From NCBI RefSeq assembly GCF_001613505.1, contig NZ_BDCM01000003.1, positions 434,001-498,000 of the forward strand: DNA of 64,000 nt, in the 5' to 3' direction. The position numbers and the translations under genes were made by a program. Shown one piece after another: positions 1 to 9,843 of this stretch. This DNA is from Nocardia mikamii NBRC 108933. GTDB taxonomy: Bacteria; Actinomycetota; Actinomycetes; Mycobacteriales; Mycobacteriaceae. Every line of letters starts with the position of its first letter. The first letter of the stretch is position 1. The notes beneath the pieces are model-generated. The model saw nothing but the letters and a program-made list of their open reading frames with translations. It searched no databases and was not told the origin of the DNA.

Positions 1-12
1 CGCAGGCGTGGC

Positions 13-738
13 TCAGTGGCCGCCGTGCTCGGCGACCGTCGCGCCCTCGTGCCGCGGGGTGTCCGGGCCGGCGTCGACGGGCACCTGCACCTGCACGGTG
101 CCGGCGTTCTTGAAGTTGAAGGTCACGCCGTAGGTCAGGCCGGGCACGATGTCCTTGGACAGCCCGGTGATCTCGACCAGGATCGGATGCGCGTTCGGGT
201 CGGCCGGCTGATCGGGCGTTCCGGCCCCCTCCTGGCGCGGCGAGGCGCTGTGCTCCGGCGTGGGGGTCGCGGCCGAGCTGGTGGGCTGCGCGGGGGCGGA
301 GGTCGGCGTCGAGTTCTCGCCCGCCTGCGCGGCCTTGCCCGCTTCCGGACCCGTGGCGACGACCGTCTGCCCCGGGACCAGCTCCGGCGTGGCCGGGGTG
401 ATCTTCACCTGGCCGAGGTCGGTGGTGATGCTGACCAGCTGGTCGGTCTTGGAGGAACCCTCGTTGATCGCACTGAACGCGACGACGGACTTGCCGCCCT
501 TGGCGTTGGTGTACTCCTCCGACTGCGGCAGCAGGATGCGCACGTCACGCAGCGCCACATTGCCGACGGTGGCCGCGTTGCCGTTGACGGCGGGCACCTG
601 GCCCGCGGTCTGCGAGATCTGGCCGGCACCGCATCCGGACAACGCCAGCGCCGCACCGGTGGCCAGCGCGGCAACAGCGATTGCGCGCCGCGACACCTTG
701 GTCACATTCGACGCTGTGGTGGCTTTCAGGGCAGTCAC
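13..738 (-). CDS. lpqE: Secreted lipoprotein, LpqE-like
   Basis: This is a 241-residue secreted lipoprotein. The N-terminus has basic residues, a hydrophobic stretch (about residues 19-34) and a lipobox ending LSGC, so Cys36 would be lipidated after signal peptidase II cleavage. The mature part resembles a small beta-sandwich domain of the LpqE type, followed by a Pro/Thr/Glu-rich linker and a His-rich end (EHGGH). Translation starts at GTG with GGAGG about 7 bases upstream. It is divergent from carD, the same arrangement as M. tuberculosis Rv3584/Rv3583c. A copper-chaperone-like role has been suggested for related folds. The molecular function is unproven. Confidence 0.82.
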   Translation of the reverse strand: MTALKATTASNVTKVSRRAIAVAALATGAALALSGCGAGQISQTAGQVPAVNGNAATVGNVALRDVRILLPQSEEYTNAKGGKSVVAFSAINEGSSKTDQLVSITTDLGQVKITPATPELVPGQTVVATGPEAGKAAQAGENSTPTSAPAQPTSSAATPTPEHSASPRQEGAGTPDQPADPNAHPILVEITGLSKDIVPGLTYGVTFNFKNAGTVQVQVPVDAGPDTPRHEGATVAEHGGH

Positions 739-1499
<761 letters not shown>

Positions 1500-1509
1500 C
1501 CGCATCGCC

Positions 1510-2241
1510 TTGACGCTCAACTCCCGCCGCGTTGTGGCATTGGTTCCTGCCGCCGGTCGGGGCGTTCGCTTGGGTGAATCGACACCCAAGGCATTCGTCC
1601 CGGTCGGCGGCAGTCCCATGCTCGTACACGCAGTAGACGGTCTGATCGCGTCCGGGGTCGTCGACCGCATCGTGATCATGGCGCCCATCGAGATGATCGA
1701 TGCGGCCCGGGAACTGCTCGCCGCCCGTGCCCACGCGGCCAGCTCGATATCGGTCGACGTGGTGGCCGGCGGCGTGGAACGCACCGACTCGGTCCGTGCC
1801 GGCCTGGCCGCCGCACCGGAAGCCACCCATGTCCTCGTGCACGACGCGGCCCGCGCCCTGACGCCGCCGTCGCTGATCGCGCGCGTCGTGGACGCGCTGG
1901 ACGCCGGTCATCGCGCCGTCGTTCCCGGTATCCCGGTGGCCGACACCATCAAGGCCGTCGATACGGCCGGCGACGTCACCGGTACGCCCGACCGTTCGGG
2001 GCTGCGGGCCATTCAAACTCCCCAGGGCTTCGACGCCGCGTTGCTGCGCGAGGCCTATGCGGTCGACCTGCCCGCCACCGACGATGCGGGCCTCGTGGAG
2101 GCGCTCGGCGCGACCGTCTCGGTGGTTCCGGGCGACCCCCTGGCCTTCAAGATCACCGGTCCACTCGATCTGAAGCTCGCGAACGCGCTGGTAGCCGATG
2201 CCACGCTCCCCACGACGACCGGAGCGGCGGTGACCGGATGA
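1510..2241 (+). CDS. ispD: 2-C-methyl-D-erythritol 4-phosphate cytidylyltransferase
   Basis: IspD transfers CMP from CTP to methylerythritol phosphate, the third step of the MEP isoprenoid pathway. The nucleotide-binding [10 protein letters not shown]...PKAF signature lies near residues 13-28. [21 protein letters not shown] and the C-terminal KITGPLDL block are all present. The reading frame is open upstream through the end of carD, so the start is uncertain. TTG 1510 gives an N-terminus ([16 protein letters not shown]) of normal length for the family and lies just after the carD stop. GTG 1534 is an alternative. The last four bases overlap ispF (ATGA), which suggests translational coupling. 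Confidence 0.94.
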   Translation: MTLNSRRVVALVPAAGRGVRLGESTPKAFVPVGGSPMLVHAVDGLIASGVVDRIVIMAPIEMIDAARELLAARAHAASSISVDVVAGGVERTDSVRAGLAAAPEATHVLVHDAARALTPPSLIARVVDALDAGHRAVVPGIPVADTIKAVDTAGDVTGTPDRSGLRAIQTPQGFDAALLREAYAVDLPATDDAGLVEALGATVSVVPGDPLAFKITGPLDLKLANALVADATLPTTTGAAVTG

Positions 2242-2738
2242 CCGATCTCACCGCGCTGCGCACCGGCATCGGCAGCGATGTACATCCCATCGAACCCGGC
2301 CGGCCCTGCTGGATGGCCGGACTGCTGTTCGAGGGCGACGACGGCTGCTCCGGACATTCCGACGGCGATGTGGCCGCCCACGCTCTGTGCGATGCGCTGC
2401 TGTCGGCCGCCTGCCTGGGCGACGTCGGCGCGGTCTTCGGCACCGGACGGCCCGAATGGGAAGGCGTATCCGGCGCCGCGATGCTGACCGAGGTACGGCG
2501 GTTGCTCGGCGAATCCGGATATCGGATCCTCAACGCGGCGGTACAGATCATCGGTAATCGCCCCAAGATCGGGCCGCGACGCGCCGAAGCGCAAAAAATA
2601 CTCGGCGAATTGCTCGACGCACCGGTTTCGGTATCCGGTACGACTTCCGACGGTCTGGGACTCACCGGACGCGGTGAGGGCATCGCGGCGGTAGCGACCG
2701 CATTACTCGTGCACGACGGGCGATGTAGTACCGCATAA
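2238..2738 (+). CDS. ispF: 2-C-methyl-D-erythritol 2,4-cyclodiphosphate synthase
   Basis: IspF cyclises CDP-methylerythritol 2-phosphate to the 2,4-cyclodiphosphate with loss of CMP, the fifth MEP-pathway step. The 166-residue length is normal for this homotrimeric enzyme. Metal-binding Asp14 and His16 lie in GSDVHPI, the [16 protein letters not shown] helix carries the third ligand, and the conserved [14 protein letters not shown] loop is near the C-terminus. The ATG overlaps the ispD stop by four bases. ispD and ispF therefore form one operon, although they catalyse non-consecutive steps. Confidence 0.96.
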   Translation: MTDLTALRTGIGSDVHPIEPGRPCWMAGLLFEGDDGCSGHSDGDVAAHALCDALLSAACLGDVGAVFGTGRPEWEGVSGAAMLTEVRRLLGESGYRILNAAVQIIGNRPKIGPRRAEAQKILGELLDAPVSVSGTTSDGLGLTGRGEGIAAVATALLVHDGRCSTA

Positions 2739-2976
2739 CCGCAGTCGGCGATCCACCGCGGATTTCCTGCTCGCGCGGATCGACCGCAGCGAACTCGGCG
2801 TCGTCCGCCGTATTCGCGCTCGTGCCCGGCGGCCGCATCGCCGCCCCGAAACTCGCTCCGGAAACATGCCCCGGCGAATCCTTTCCGGACCCGCGGCGTC
2901 ATCGCATTCGATGGACCGTGGACCATAGGAGGGGCCCACCCATACCGTTGTTCAACAAGCCTTAGGATGGCTGGTC

Positions 2977-4362
2977 GTGACTCTGCGCCTGTTCGACACC
3001 GCGACGCGGACCCTGCGGGATTTCACCCCGCTGGTCCCTGGACGTGCGTCGGTGTACCTGTGTGGCGCCACCGTGCAGGGCGAACCTCATATCGGGCACG
3101 TCCGCAGCGGCGTCGCCTTCGACGTGCTGCGCCGCTGGCTCACCGCGAACGGCTACGACGTGGCCTTCGTGCGAAATGTCACCGATATCGAAGACAAGAT
3201 CCTCGCAAAGGCCGCCGCCGCGGGCCGTCCGTGGTGGGAATGGGCCGCGACCCACGAGCGTGCCTTCGACCGCGCCTACGAGGCGCTCGGGGTGCTGCCG
3301 CCGTCGGTGGAACCGCGGGCCACCGGGCACATCACCCAGATGGTCGAGATGATGCAGCGGCTCATCGACCGCGGGCACGCCTACGCGTCGAGCGGCAACG
3401 TGTATTTCGATGTGCGCAGTTACCCGGAATACGGTGCGCTCTCCGGGCACAAACTCGAGGATGTGCAGCAGGGCGAGAGCGCCGGCGAGGGCAAACGCGA
3501 TCCGCGCGATTTCACGCTGTGGAAGGCCGCCAAACCAGGCGAGCCGACCTGGCCGTCGCCGTGGGGGCCCGGGCGCCCGGGCTGGCATCTGGAATGCTCG
3601 GCGATGGCCGAGTTCTACCTCGGCCCCGAATTCGATATCCACTGCGGTGGTATGGATCTGGTTTTCCCGCACCACGAGAACGAAATCGCCCAATCCCGTG
3701 CCGCCGGAGACGGATTCGCACAGTATTGGCTGCACAACGGGTGGGTGACGCTCGGCGGCGAGAAGATGTCGAAATCGCTCGGCAACACGCTCTCGGTGCC
3801 GAATATTCTCACCCAGGTGCGGCCCGTGGAATTGCGGTTCTATTTGGGCAGTGCGCATTACGCGTCGATGCTCGAATATTCCGAGCAGGCGCTGCGCGAC
3901 GCCGCGCAGACCTATCAGCGACTCGAGGCATTCGTGCAGCGCACCGTCGAGCGGGTGGGTGAGGTCGCGGTCGGGAAATGGACCGATGCCTTCGCCGAGG
4001 CGCTGGACGACAATCTCGCGATCCCGAAGGCACTGGCCGAAATTCATCGCGTGGTGCACGAGGGCAATCGGGCGCTGGAAGCGGGCGCGGGCGAATCGGC
4101 GCGCGAGGCCGCCGGGCAGGTGCGGGCGATGCTCGGGATCCTGGGCGTCGATCCGCTGGATCCGCACTGGGCCGGCCCGAAGGACACCTCGGCGGCCGAA
4201 TCCGCACTCGACGTCCTGGTGCGGGCCGAACTCGAGCGCCGCCAGCAGGCCCGCAGCGAAAAGGATTGGGCCACCGCCGACGCGGTGCGCGATCGGCTCG
4301 GCGCGGCCGGAATCGAAGTCGTCGACACTGCCGGCGGCTCGGATTGGTCGCTGGCCAAATGA
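2977..4362 (+). CDS. cysS: Cysteinyl-tRNA synthetase
   Basis: This class I aminoacyl-tRNA synthetase charges tRNA-Cys. The 461-residue protein has the zinc/substrate cysteine in [15 protein letters not shown] (HIGH motif near residue 38), the [10 protein letters not shown] block and the KMSKSLGN loop. A helical anticodon-binding C-terminus follows. The start is GTG 2977, preceded by AGGATGG six bases upstream. MshC, the related mycothiol ligase, is shorter (about 410 residues), and the neighbours here are those of cysS, so CysS is preferred. A 238-base non-coding gap separates it from ispF. Confidence 0.96.
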   Translation: MTLRLFDTATRTLRDFTPLVPGRASVYLCGATVQGEPHIGHVRSGVAFDVLRRWLTANGYDVAFVRNVTDIEDKILAKAAAAGRPWWEWAATHERAFDRAYEALGVLPPSVEPRATGHITQMVEMMQRLIDRGHAYASSGNVYFDVRSYPEYGALSGHKLEDVQQGESAGEGKRDPRDFTLWKAAKPGEPTWPSPWGPGRPGWHLECSAMAEFYLGPEFDIHCGGMDLVFPHHENEIAQSRAAGDGFAQYWLHNGWVTLGGEKMSKSLGNTLSVPNILTQVRPVELRFYLGSAHYASMLEYSEQALRDAAQTYQRLEAFVQRTVERVGEVAVGKWTDAFAEALDDNLAIPKALAEIHRVVHEGNRALEAGAGESAREAAGQVRAMLGILGVDPLDPHWAGPKDTSAAESALDVLVRAELERRQQARSEKDWATADAVRDRLGAAGIEVVDTAGGSDWSLAK

Positions 4363-4423
4363 TTCAACCGGCGAAGCCTGCTGATCGGGTGCGGGTGTCG
4401 CGACCGACACGAAAGGCATACTG

Positions 4424-5392
4424 ATGGCAGGAAATTCGCAGCGACGAGGTGCGATCCGCAAGGGCGGCACCAAAAAGGGCGCCGTCGTCGGCAGCGGCGG
4501 TAAGCGCCGCCGCGGGCTCGAGGGCCGCGGCGCCACTCCGCCCGCCACCATGCGCAAGAACCACCCCGCCGCGAAACGCGCTGCGGTGGCGGCGAAAGCG
4601 GCCAACGCGACGCAGGGGCAGAACCGCGGCCGACCCGGCACCCGCAAGGGCGACGACGGGCCGGAGTTGGTGCTGGGCCGCAACCCCGTGGTGGAGTGTC
4701 TGCGCGCGGAGGTTCCGGCCACCGCGCTGTACGTCGCGCTGGGCACCGAGAACGACGACCGGCTGACCGAATCCGTGCAGCGCGCCGCCGACGCCGGAAT
4801 CTCCATCCTGGAGGTGTCGCGCATCGACCTGGATCGGATGAGCGCCAACGGTTTACATCAGGGGATGGCACTGCAGGTGCCTCCGTACCGTTACGCCCAT
4901 CCGGAGGATCTGCTGGACAGTGCGCGCGCGTCCGGGACCGCGCCGCTGCTGGTGGCGCTGGACAACATCTCCGACCCTCGCAACCTGGGCGCGGTGATCC
5001 GTTCCGTCGCCGCGTTCGGTGGCCACGGCGTGGTGATTCCGCAGCGCCGCAGCGCGAGTGTCACGGCGGTCGCCTGGCGCACCAGCGCCGGCGCCGCGGC
5101 CCGGCTGCCGGTGGCCCGCGCGACCAATCTGACTCGCACACTGAAGGATTGGGCCAAGGCCGGTCTGCAGGTGGTCGGACTCGACGCCGGCGGCGACACC
5201 GTCCTCGACGACTTCGACGGCACCACGCCGACCGTCGTGGTCGTCGGCTCGGAGGGCAAGGGCCTGTCACGCCTGGTCCGCGAAACCTGCGACACCATCA
5301 TCAGCATCCCGATGGCCGGCCCGGTGGAGTCGCTCAACGCCTCGGTGGCGGCGGGCGTCGTGCTCTCCGACATCGCCCGCCAGCGCCGCTGA
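4424..5392 (+). CDS. rlmB: 23S rRNA (guanosine-2'-O-)-methyltransferase, SpoU/RlmB type
   Basis: This SPOUT-family enzyme methylates the 2'-hydroxyl of an rRNA guanosine using S-adenosylmethionine. Its first 75 residues or so are a very basic Lys/Arg/Gly/Ala-rich tail, as in actinobacterial RlmB proteins. They are followed by a substrate-binding domain ([15 protein letters not shown]) and the knotted catalytic domain. All three SpoU motifs are visible: [24 protein letters not shown] and [15 protein letters not shown]. It lies 61 bases after cysS on the same strand, as in M. tuberculosis. The family is certain. The exact rRNA position modified is inferred. Confidence 0.92.
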   Translation: MAGNSQRRGAIRKGGTKKGAVVGSGGKRRRGLEGRGATPPATMRKNHPAAKRAAVAAKAANATQGQNRGRPGTRKGDDGPELVLGRNPVVECLRAEVPATALYVALGTENDDRLTESVQRAADAGISILEVSRIDLDRMSANGLHQGMALQVPPYRYAHPEDLLDSARASGTAPLLVALDNISDPRNLGAVIRSVAAFGGHGVVIPQRRSASVTAVAWRTSAGAAARLPVARATNLTRTLKDWAKAGLQVVGLDAGGDTVLDDFDGTTPTVVVVGSEGKGLSRLVRETCDTIISIPMAGPVESLNASVAAGVVLSDIARQRR

Positions 5393-5461
5393 GCTGGGCC
5401 GGAAACTCCCAAGATGCCCGTCTACCAAGCTTTTCGGGTCGGCACGCCGTAAACTCGCACG

Positions 5462-5764
5462 GTGGCCATGAATCAACCCGACTACTGGGGATCGCTGCCT
5501 GAGCCGCCGACCGGCAACCCGGTCGAACACCCCCATGCGACGACGGTGCTGATCCTCGGTGTGCTGAGCCTATTGTGTTGCGGCGCACTGGGTCCGGTGG
5601 CGTGGGTGATGGGCAAGCGGGCGCTCGACCAGATCGAGATGTCCGGCGGCACCATCGGCGGCCGCTCGCAGGTGGTGGTCGGCTATGTGGTCGGCATCGT
5701 CGGCACCGTACTGATGGTGTTGTACGCGTGCGTCTTTCTGATGATGCTCATCGGCGGGCGCTGA
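5462..5764 (+). CDS. DUF4190-type small membrane protein
   Basis: The product is 100 residues long, with a Pro-rich cytoplasmic N-terminus followed by two membrane segments (about 26-48 and 72-97). The short connecting loop contains GKRALDQIEMSGGTIGGRS, which is characteristic of DUF4190 proteins. The function of the family is unknown. It starts at GTG 5462, and the ATG two codons later is equally possible. It follows rlmB by 69 bases and ends eight bases before the stop of the convergent crotonase. Confidence 0.75.
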   Translation: MAMNQPDYWGSLPEPPTGNPVEHPHATTVLILGVLSLLCCGALGPVAWVMGKRALDQIEMSGGTIGGRSQVVVGYVVGIVGTVLMVLYACVFLMMLIGGR

Positions 5765-5772
5765 CCGGTCCG

Positions 5773-6603
5773 CTAGGCCGGTTCCTCGGCGGTGCCGTCG
5801 AGCCCCGGACGTTCGCCCGGCGACGACAACTCGCCCGCGGGCCATTCGGCGCTGATACTGCCCTTCCACTGCGGCTGGCGGCGGTCGCGAAACGCCGCCA
5901 TCCCCTCGGCCGCGTCCACACTCTTGCCGACGAAGCCGTGCAGTTCGGATTCCAGCCGGCCGACCGCCTCGGGGCTCATCCCGAGACCCTCCCAGAGCAG
6001 CCGCTTGGTCAGTGCCGTCGGCAGCGGCGCCGAACCGGCCGCCAGGTCGTGGGCCACGGCCAAGGCGGTCGGCAACACCTCACCGGCCGGCAGACTGCTG
6101 TTGGCCACGCCCATCTGGCGCGCTTCCTCACCGTCGAACGTGCGGCCGGTCAGCATGATGTCGGCCGCATTGGCCATCCCCGCCAGACGCGGGAGTGTCC
6201 AGTGCGCGTAGCCGTCGGCCATCGCGCCGCGGCGCACCTGGTTCAGGCCGTATACGGCATCGGTCGCCATGTATCGCAGATCGCACTGCAGTGCCAGCGA
6301 CAGCCCGATCCCCACGGCATGCCCGTTCACGGCCGCGATCACCGGCTTGCGGATCTGCCACGGCGGCGGATCGATCGTGCCGCGCACGTCGCCGACCCGG
6401 GCGGACAGATCGGCGCCCGCGCAGAACGCGGGCGGCGTCCCGGTGATCACCACCGCCCGAATCGCGTCCTCGGTATCGCAGCGCCGCAGCGCGGTCCCGA
6501 GCTCCGCCGCCATCGCAGGCGTCATGGCGTTCTGCTGCGCGGGACGATTGAGCGTGAGTACGGCGACACCGGCGGACACATCGACCTGCAGTTCCGAACT
6601 CAT
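5773..6603 (-). CDS. Enoyl-CoA hydratase/isomerase family protein
   Basis: This is a crotonase-superfamily protein of about 276 residues. The oxyanion-hole segments are FCAGADLSARVGD and NGHAVGIGLSLALQCDLRYM, and the second catalytic-loop region (LNQVRRGAMADGYAHW) is present. The residues equivalent to the two catalytic glutamates of enoyl-CoA hydratase are not obvious in this loop, so the exact reaction on the acyl-CoA is open. ATG 6603 was chosen over a TTG three codons upstream. An acyl-CoA dehydrogenase lies upstream on the same strand, separated by two strong hairpins, so the two are probably separate transcripts. A role in fatty-acid or sterol-side-chain breakdown is inferred. Confidence 0.85.
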   Translation of the reverse strand: MSSELQVDVSAGVAVLTLNRPAQQNAMTPAMAAELGTALRRCDTEDAIRAVVITGTPPAFCAGADLSARVGDVRGTIDPPPWQIRKPVIAAVNGHAVGIGLSLALQCDLRYMATDAVYGLNQVRRGAMADGYAHWTLPRLAGMANAADIMLTGRTFDGEEARQMGVANSSLPAGEVLPTALAVAHDLAAGSAPLPTALTKRLLWEGLGMSPEAVGRLESELHGFVGKSVDAAEGMAAFRDRRQPQWKGSISAEWPAGELSSPGERPGLDGTAEEPA

Positions 6604-6668
6604 GCGACACAATCCTAGGTTTGGGTGATCTTTCCGCCCACCTTACTGGCTGTGTTATTGGCGTTATT

Positions 6669-6702
6669 GGCCTTCGCTTCGCTTCGGCGGGGTCTCGGCC
6701 CC
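6669..6702 (-). repeat. Dispersed 3'-end repeat, copy A
   Basis: This is one of three related copies in the window (others at 18463-18500 and 27141-27177). The shared core on the plus strand reads approximately CGCTTCGCT-CGGCGGGG-TCTCGGCCCC. Each copy lies shortly downstream of a minus-strand gene. The distal part of this copy is one arm of the hairpin at 6690-6716. Confidence 0.6.
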
Positions 6703-6748
6703 CTGGGCCGAGACCCACCAGGGTGCACGGCTCGTAGACGTGCACCCT
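6690..6748 (-). terminator. Twin hairpins downstream of acyl-CoA dehydrogenase
   Basis: There are two perfect inverted repeats in succession. Arms 6690-6701 and 6705-6716 give a 12-bp stem with a 3-base loop. Arms 6720-6729 and 6739-6748 give a 10-bp stem with a 9-base loop. Neither has a U-tract, as is usual for high-GC actinobacteria. They sit just past the acyl-CoA dehydrogenase stop and before the crotonase gene, which fits transcription termination. Confidence 0.72.
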
Positions 6749-6774
6749 GAGGGAAGGCAGGGCGCACGGGACCT

Positions 6775-7947
6775 CTATCCGCGCAGGATTTGGCGGCCGA
6801 TTGCGTACTTGTGGACTTCGGTGGGGCCGTCGTAGAGGCGGAAGGCGCGCATGTCGCGGAAGATCATCTCGACCACGGTTTCGTCGCTGATGCCGATTCC
6901 GCCGAGGACCTGGACGCAGCGGTCGGCGACCTTGAACAGTTCCTCGGATACATAGGATTTCGCCATCGAACTCTCGTGACGCGCCTTGTGGCCCTGGTCC
7001 ATCAGCCAGCAGGCGTGCCAGATGGTCAGGCGGCACTGGTGCAGGGCGATCTCGTTGTCGGCCAGCATGAACGACACGCCCTCGTGCTCACCGATCGGCT
7101 TGCCGAAGGCGGTACGGGTCTTGGCGTGTTCGACGGCGATGCTCTGGGCGCGTTCGGCGGCGCCGAGCCAGCGCATGCAGTGGGTGAGGCGGGCGGGCGC
7201 CAGTCGCAGCTGGGCGTAGCGCAGGGCCTGGCCGCTCTCCCCCAGCAACGACTCCTTGGGCAGGACCAGATTCTCGAAGCGCACGACGCCGTGGCCGCCG
7301 ACATAGTTGCGGTCCATCGTGTTCATGGTTCGCTCGACGACGATTCCCGGTGCGTCCCCCTCGGTGAGGAACAGGGTCGGGCCCGCGGGGAGGTGGTCGT
7401 TGTCCTCGAGTTTGGCCATGACGATCCAGGTCTTCGCCCCGTTGGCCCCGGTGATCAGCCATTTGCGGCCGTTGATCGTGAAGTTCTCGCCGTCGAAGGT
7501 GGCGGTGGTGGCGAGCTGGGCCGGATCCGATCCGGCGCCCCCGGGTTCGGTCATCGCGAAGACCGATCGCTGACGGCCGTCGATCACCGGCATCAGGTAG
7601 CGGTCCACCTGCTCCGGGTTCGCGACCTTGGACAGCAGGAACATATTGCCCTCGTCGGGCGCGGCGCAGTTCATCGCGACCGGTCCCAGCGTGGACCATC
7701 CGGCCGCCTCGTACAGCACGGCCTGTTCGACGTGGGTGAGCCCGCGACCGCCGAGTTCCTCGGGCGCCTGAATGGTGAGCAGCTTCTCGGCCCGCGCCAC
7801 TTCGACCAATTCCTGCCGCAGATCGTCGTCGGGTCCGTGCGCGGTCAGGCGGGGGTCGCGCTCGAACGGGACGATCTTGTCGATGACGAACCGGCGGATG
7901 CGGTCACGTTCGGCGGCGAGGTCGGCGGGTATCGAGAAGTTAATCAT
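6775..7947 (-). CDS. Acyl-CoA dehydrogenase
   Basis: This 390-residue flavoprotein is predicted to introduce an alpha-beta double bond into an acyl-CoA thioester with FAD as cofactor. The three-domain acyl-CoA dehydrogenase layout is complete. There is an N-terminal helical domain, a beta domain with the FAD signature FAMTEPGGAGSDP and WLITGANGA, and a C-terminal helical domain with KTRTAFGKPIGEHEG, VQVLGGIGIS and the terminal RLYDGPTEVHKYAIGRQIL. The length and features resemble the long-chain/FadE-type subgroup. The substrate cannot be read from the sequence. It starts at ATG 7947. Confidence 0.93.
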   Translation of the reverse strand: MINFSIPADLAAERDRIRRFVIDKIVPFERDPRLTAHGPDDDLRQELVEVARAEKLLTIQAPEELGGRGLTHVEQAVLYEAAGWSTLGPVAMNCAAPDEGNMFLLSKVANPEQVDRYLMPVIDGRQRSVFAMTEPGGAGSDPAQLATTATFDGENFTINGRKWLITGANGAKTWIVMAKLEDNDHLPAGPTLFLTEGDAPGIVVERTMNTMDRNYVGGHGVVRFENLVLPKESLLGESGQALRYAQLRLAPARLTHCMRWLGAAERAQSIAVEHAKTRTAFGKPIGEHEGVSFMLADNEIALHQCRLTIWHACWLMDQGHKARHESSMAKSYVSEELFKVADRCVQVLGGIGISDETVVEMIFRDMRAFRLYDGPTEVHKYAIGRQILRG

Positions 7948-8082
7948 GATTCACCTTATGGTCGGGGCCTGAGAGGAGCATACGTCGCCTGCGGACCGAG
8001 ACTGAAGGCGATTGCCCGCAGCTGCTGAACCACAGCTGCGCGGGGCCGCCGTTTCGCCCGCTCCCGCCCGCACACGATCCGA

Positions 8083-8832
8083 TCAACCCACGTTTTCGTG
8101 CAGAAACCGTTCGACTTCGGCGCGATAGACTTCGGGTTGATCGTCGTGGACGAGATGTCCGGCGGCCCCGACGACGACATGGCGTACCCCGGGCCGCGCC
8201 GCCGCCATCTCCCGCATCTGCCCCGGCGGCGTGATCGTGTATTCGCCCTCGATCAGCAGGGTCGGCACGCGCACCGCGGCCCATTCGGTCCAGAAATCGC
8301 GAGTGCCCCACTCCTCGGAGATATCGCGGAAGGTCGCGACCGACCCGTGCAACCGGTAGCCGTCCGGCGCCGGCAGGAACGAGTTGAGGAAGTAGCGCCC
8401 GGCGACCGGGCCGAAATAGTCGAGTACCGCGTCGGCATCGGGAAACGGCTGCGGCCAGGCCTCGATCATCTCCGCCCAGTGCCGGGCGGTTCGCCCCCGG
8501 AAATCGGGCGCCATATCCTCGACCACCAGCGCGCGCACCCGCTCGGGATGCGCGGCCGCGAACATCCACCCGTGCAGGCCGCCCATCGAATGCCCGATCA
8601 CCACCATCGGCTCCGAGATCGCGGCGGTCGCGGCGGCCAGGTCGGCGACGAACGCCTCGGTGGTGAGCTCGGGCGGCGCCGGACGGCCGTGGCCGGCCGC
8701 GTCGAAGGAGTGGACATGGCCGAATTCGCGCAGCCACGGCACCTGGCCCGCCCAGGTCCGCGCGCTGCCCATCAATCCGTGCAGCAGCAGAATCGGCACC
8801 CCGGTGCCGCCCTCGTCGTACAACATCGGCAC
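8083..8832 (-). CDS. Alpha/beta-fold hydrolase
   Basis: The product is 249 residues long. The oxyanion HGLMG motif is near residue 18, the nucleophile elbow is GHSMGG (Ser near residue 101), and the catalytic His is in AAGHLVHDDQP near the end. The acid residue probably lies in LLIEGEYTI or just after it. It is divergent from mhuD by only 38 bases, as in M. tuberculosis Rv3591c/Rv3592. The substrate is unknown. The GTG start 8832 lies two codons before an ATG that could also be used. Confidence 0.88.
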   Translation of the reverse strand: MPMLYDEGGTGVPILLLHGLMGSARTWAGQVPWLREFGHVHSFDAAGHGRPAPPELTTEAFVADLAAATAAISEPMVVIGHSMGGLHGWMFAAAHPERVRALVVEDMAPDFRGRTARHWAEMIEAWPQPFPDADAVLDYFGPVAGRYFLNSFLPAPDGYRLHGSVATFRDISEEWGTRDFWTEWAAVRVPTLLIEGEYTITPPGQMREMAAARPGVRHVVVGAAGHLVHDDQPEVYRAEVERFLHENVG

Positions 8833-8870
8833 CGACGATACGTGCCGCGCGATGGGATTAGCCTGTGCTC

Positions 8871-9185
8871 ATGGCTGTTGTGAAGATCAATGCGATCGAG
8901 GTTCCCGAGGGAGCCGGACCCGAACTCGAGAAGCGCTTCGCGCATCGCGCGCACGCGGTGGAGAACTCGCCCGGCTTCCTGGGCTTCCAGTTGCTCCGCC
9001 CGGTGGCCGGAGATGACCGGTATTTCGTTGTGACACAGTGGGATTCGGAGGAATCGTTCGCCGCGTGGCGCGACGGCCCGGCCAAGGAGGCGCACGCCGG
9101 ACAGGCCCGCCAACCGGTCGCCACGGGCGCCTCGCTGCTGGAATTCGAGGTCGTCCTCGACGTCGCGGGCAAACCGGCCCAGTAG
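8871..9185 (+). CDS. mhuD: Heme-degrading monooxygenase MhuD
   Basis: MhuD binds heme in a ruffled form and oxidatively opens it, releasing iron and mycobilin-type products. The 104-residue ferredoxin-like ABM-fold protein retains the residues known to be critical in the mycobacterial enzyme: Asn7 (KINAIEV), Trp66 and the proximal heme ligand His75 (AKEAHAG). ATG 8871 reproduces the family N-terminus (M-x-VVKINAIEV). A GTG two codons upstream is less likely. Iron acquisition from heme is the expected role. A hairpin follows eight bases after the stop. Confidence 0.95.
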   Translation: MAVVKINAIEVPEGAGPELEKRFAHRAHAVENSPGFLGFQLLRPVAGDDRYFVVTQWDSEESFAAWRDGPAKEAHAGQARQPVATGASLLEFEVVLDVAGKPAQ

Positions 9186-9192
9186 TCGTCAC

Positions 9193-9227
9193 CTCGCCCG
9201 GCGGTCCGGCCCCGGCCACCGGGCGAG
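9193..9227 (+). terminator. Hairpin after mhuD
   Basis: CTCGCCCGG at 9193-9201 pairs perfectly with CCGGGCGAG at 9219-9227. The GC-rich loop could fold further. It lies directly after the mhuD stop and before the convergent OsmC gene, so it is a likely intrinsic terminator without a U-tract. Confidence 0.6.
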
Positions 9228-9300
9228 CGACCCCGCCGCGCCGAGGGGCGCGACGGGCCTGTCCTTCTCGCCGCGAACCCCTACCGGGTCCCGAGCCGGC

Positions 9301-9744
9301 TCAGCTTTCGAGTGCGGCGTCGAGTTCGATCGTCTCGACGCCGGCGAGGGCCTTGCTGACCGGGCAACCGGCCTTGGCGGTCTGGGCGGCCTGCTCGAAG
9401 CCGCTCGCGTCGATACCCGAGACCCGGCCACGCACGGTCAGCGCGATCTTCGAGATGCGGAAGCCGCCCGCGGGATCCGGGCCGAGCGTCACGTCGGCAT
9501 TCACGTCCAGGCTTTCGATGGTGCCGCCGGCGGCGCCGATCTGACCGGACAGTGCCATCGCGTAGCAGGACGAATGCGCGGCCGCGATAAGTTCCTCGGG
9601 GCTGGTGGTGCCCTCGGCGGTATCGGCGGTCCGCTTCGGGAACGAGACGTCGAATTTGCCGACACCGGAACTGGCCAGGTCGACCTGTCCGGATCCGTCC
9701 TGCAAGCCACCGGTCCATGCGGTACGCGCGCTACGTGTAGGCAT
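9301..9744 (-). CDS. OsmC/Ohr family peroxiredoxin
   Basis: This 147-residue protein belongs to the thiol-dependent hydroperoxide-detoxifying OsmC/Ohr family. The first redox cysteine is in AHSSCYAMAL and the second in AGCPVSKAL. The N-terminal WTGGLQDGSGQVDLASS is of OsmC type. The start is ATG 9744 with AAAGGACA eight bases upstream. The open frame extends further upstream without family similarity. It is probably monocistronic. The choice of OsmC over the organic-hydroperoxide-specific Ohr group is tentative. Confidence 0.88.
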   Translation of the reverse strand: MPTRSARTAWTGGLQDGSGQVDLASSGVGKFDVSFPKRTADTAEGTTSPEELIAAAHSSCYAMALSGQIGAAGGTIESLDVNADVTLGPDPAGGFRISKIALTVRGRVSGIDASGFEQAAQTAKAGCPVSKALAGVETIELDAALES

Positions 9745-9843
9745 CGCTGTCCTTTCGTCGAGTGAGAATGAGCCGTCGCGATCGAACCTACTCGCCGAGC
9801 GTGCTCGACTCACCGTCGTCCGGCACGATTCCCGCGCGGGCGG

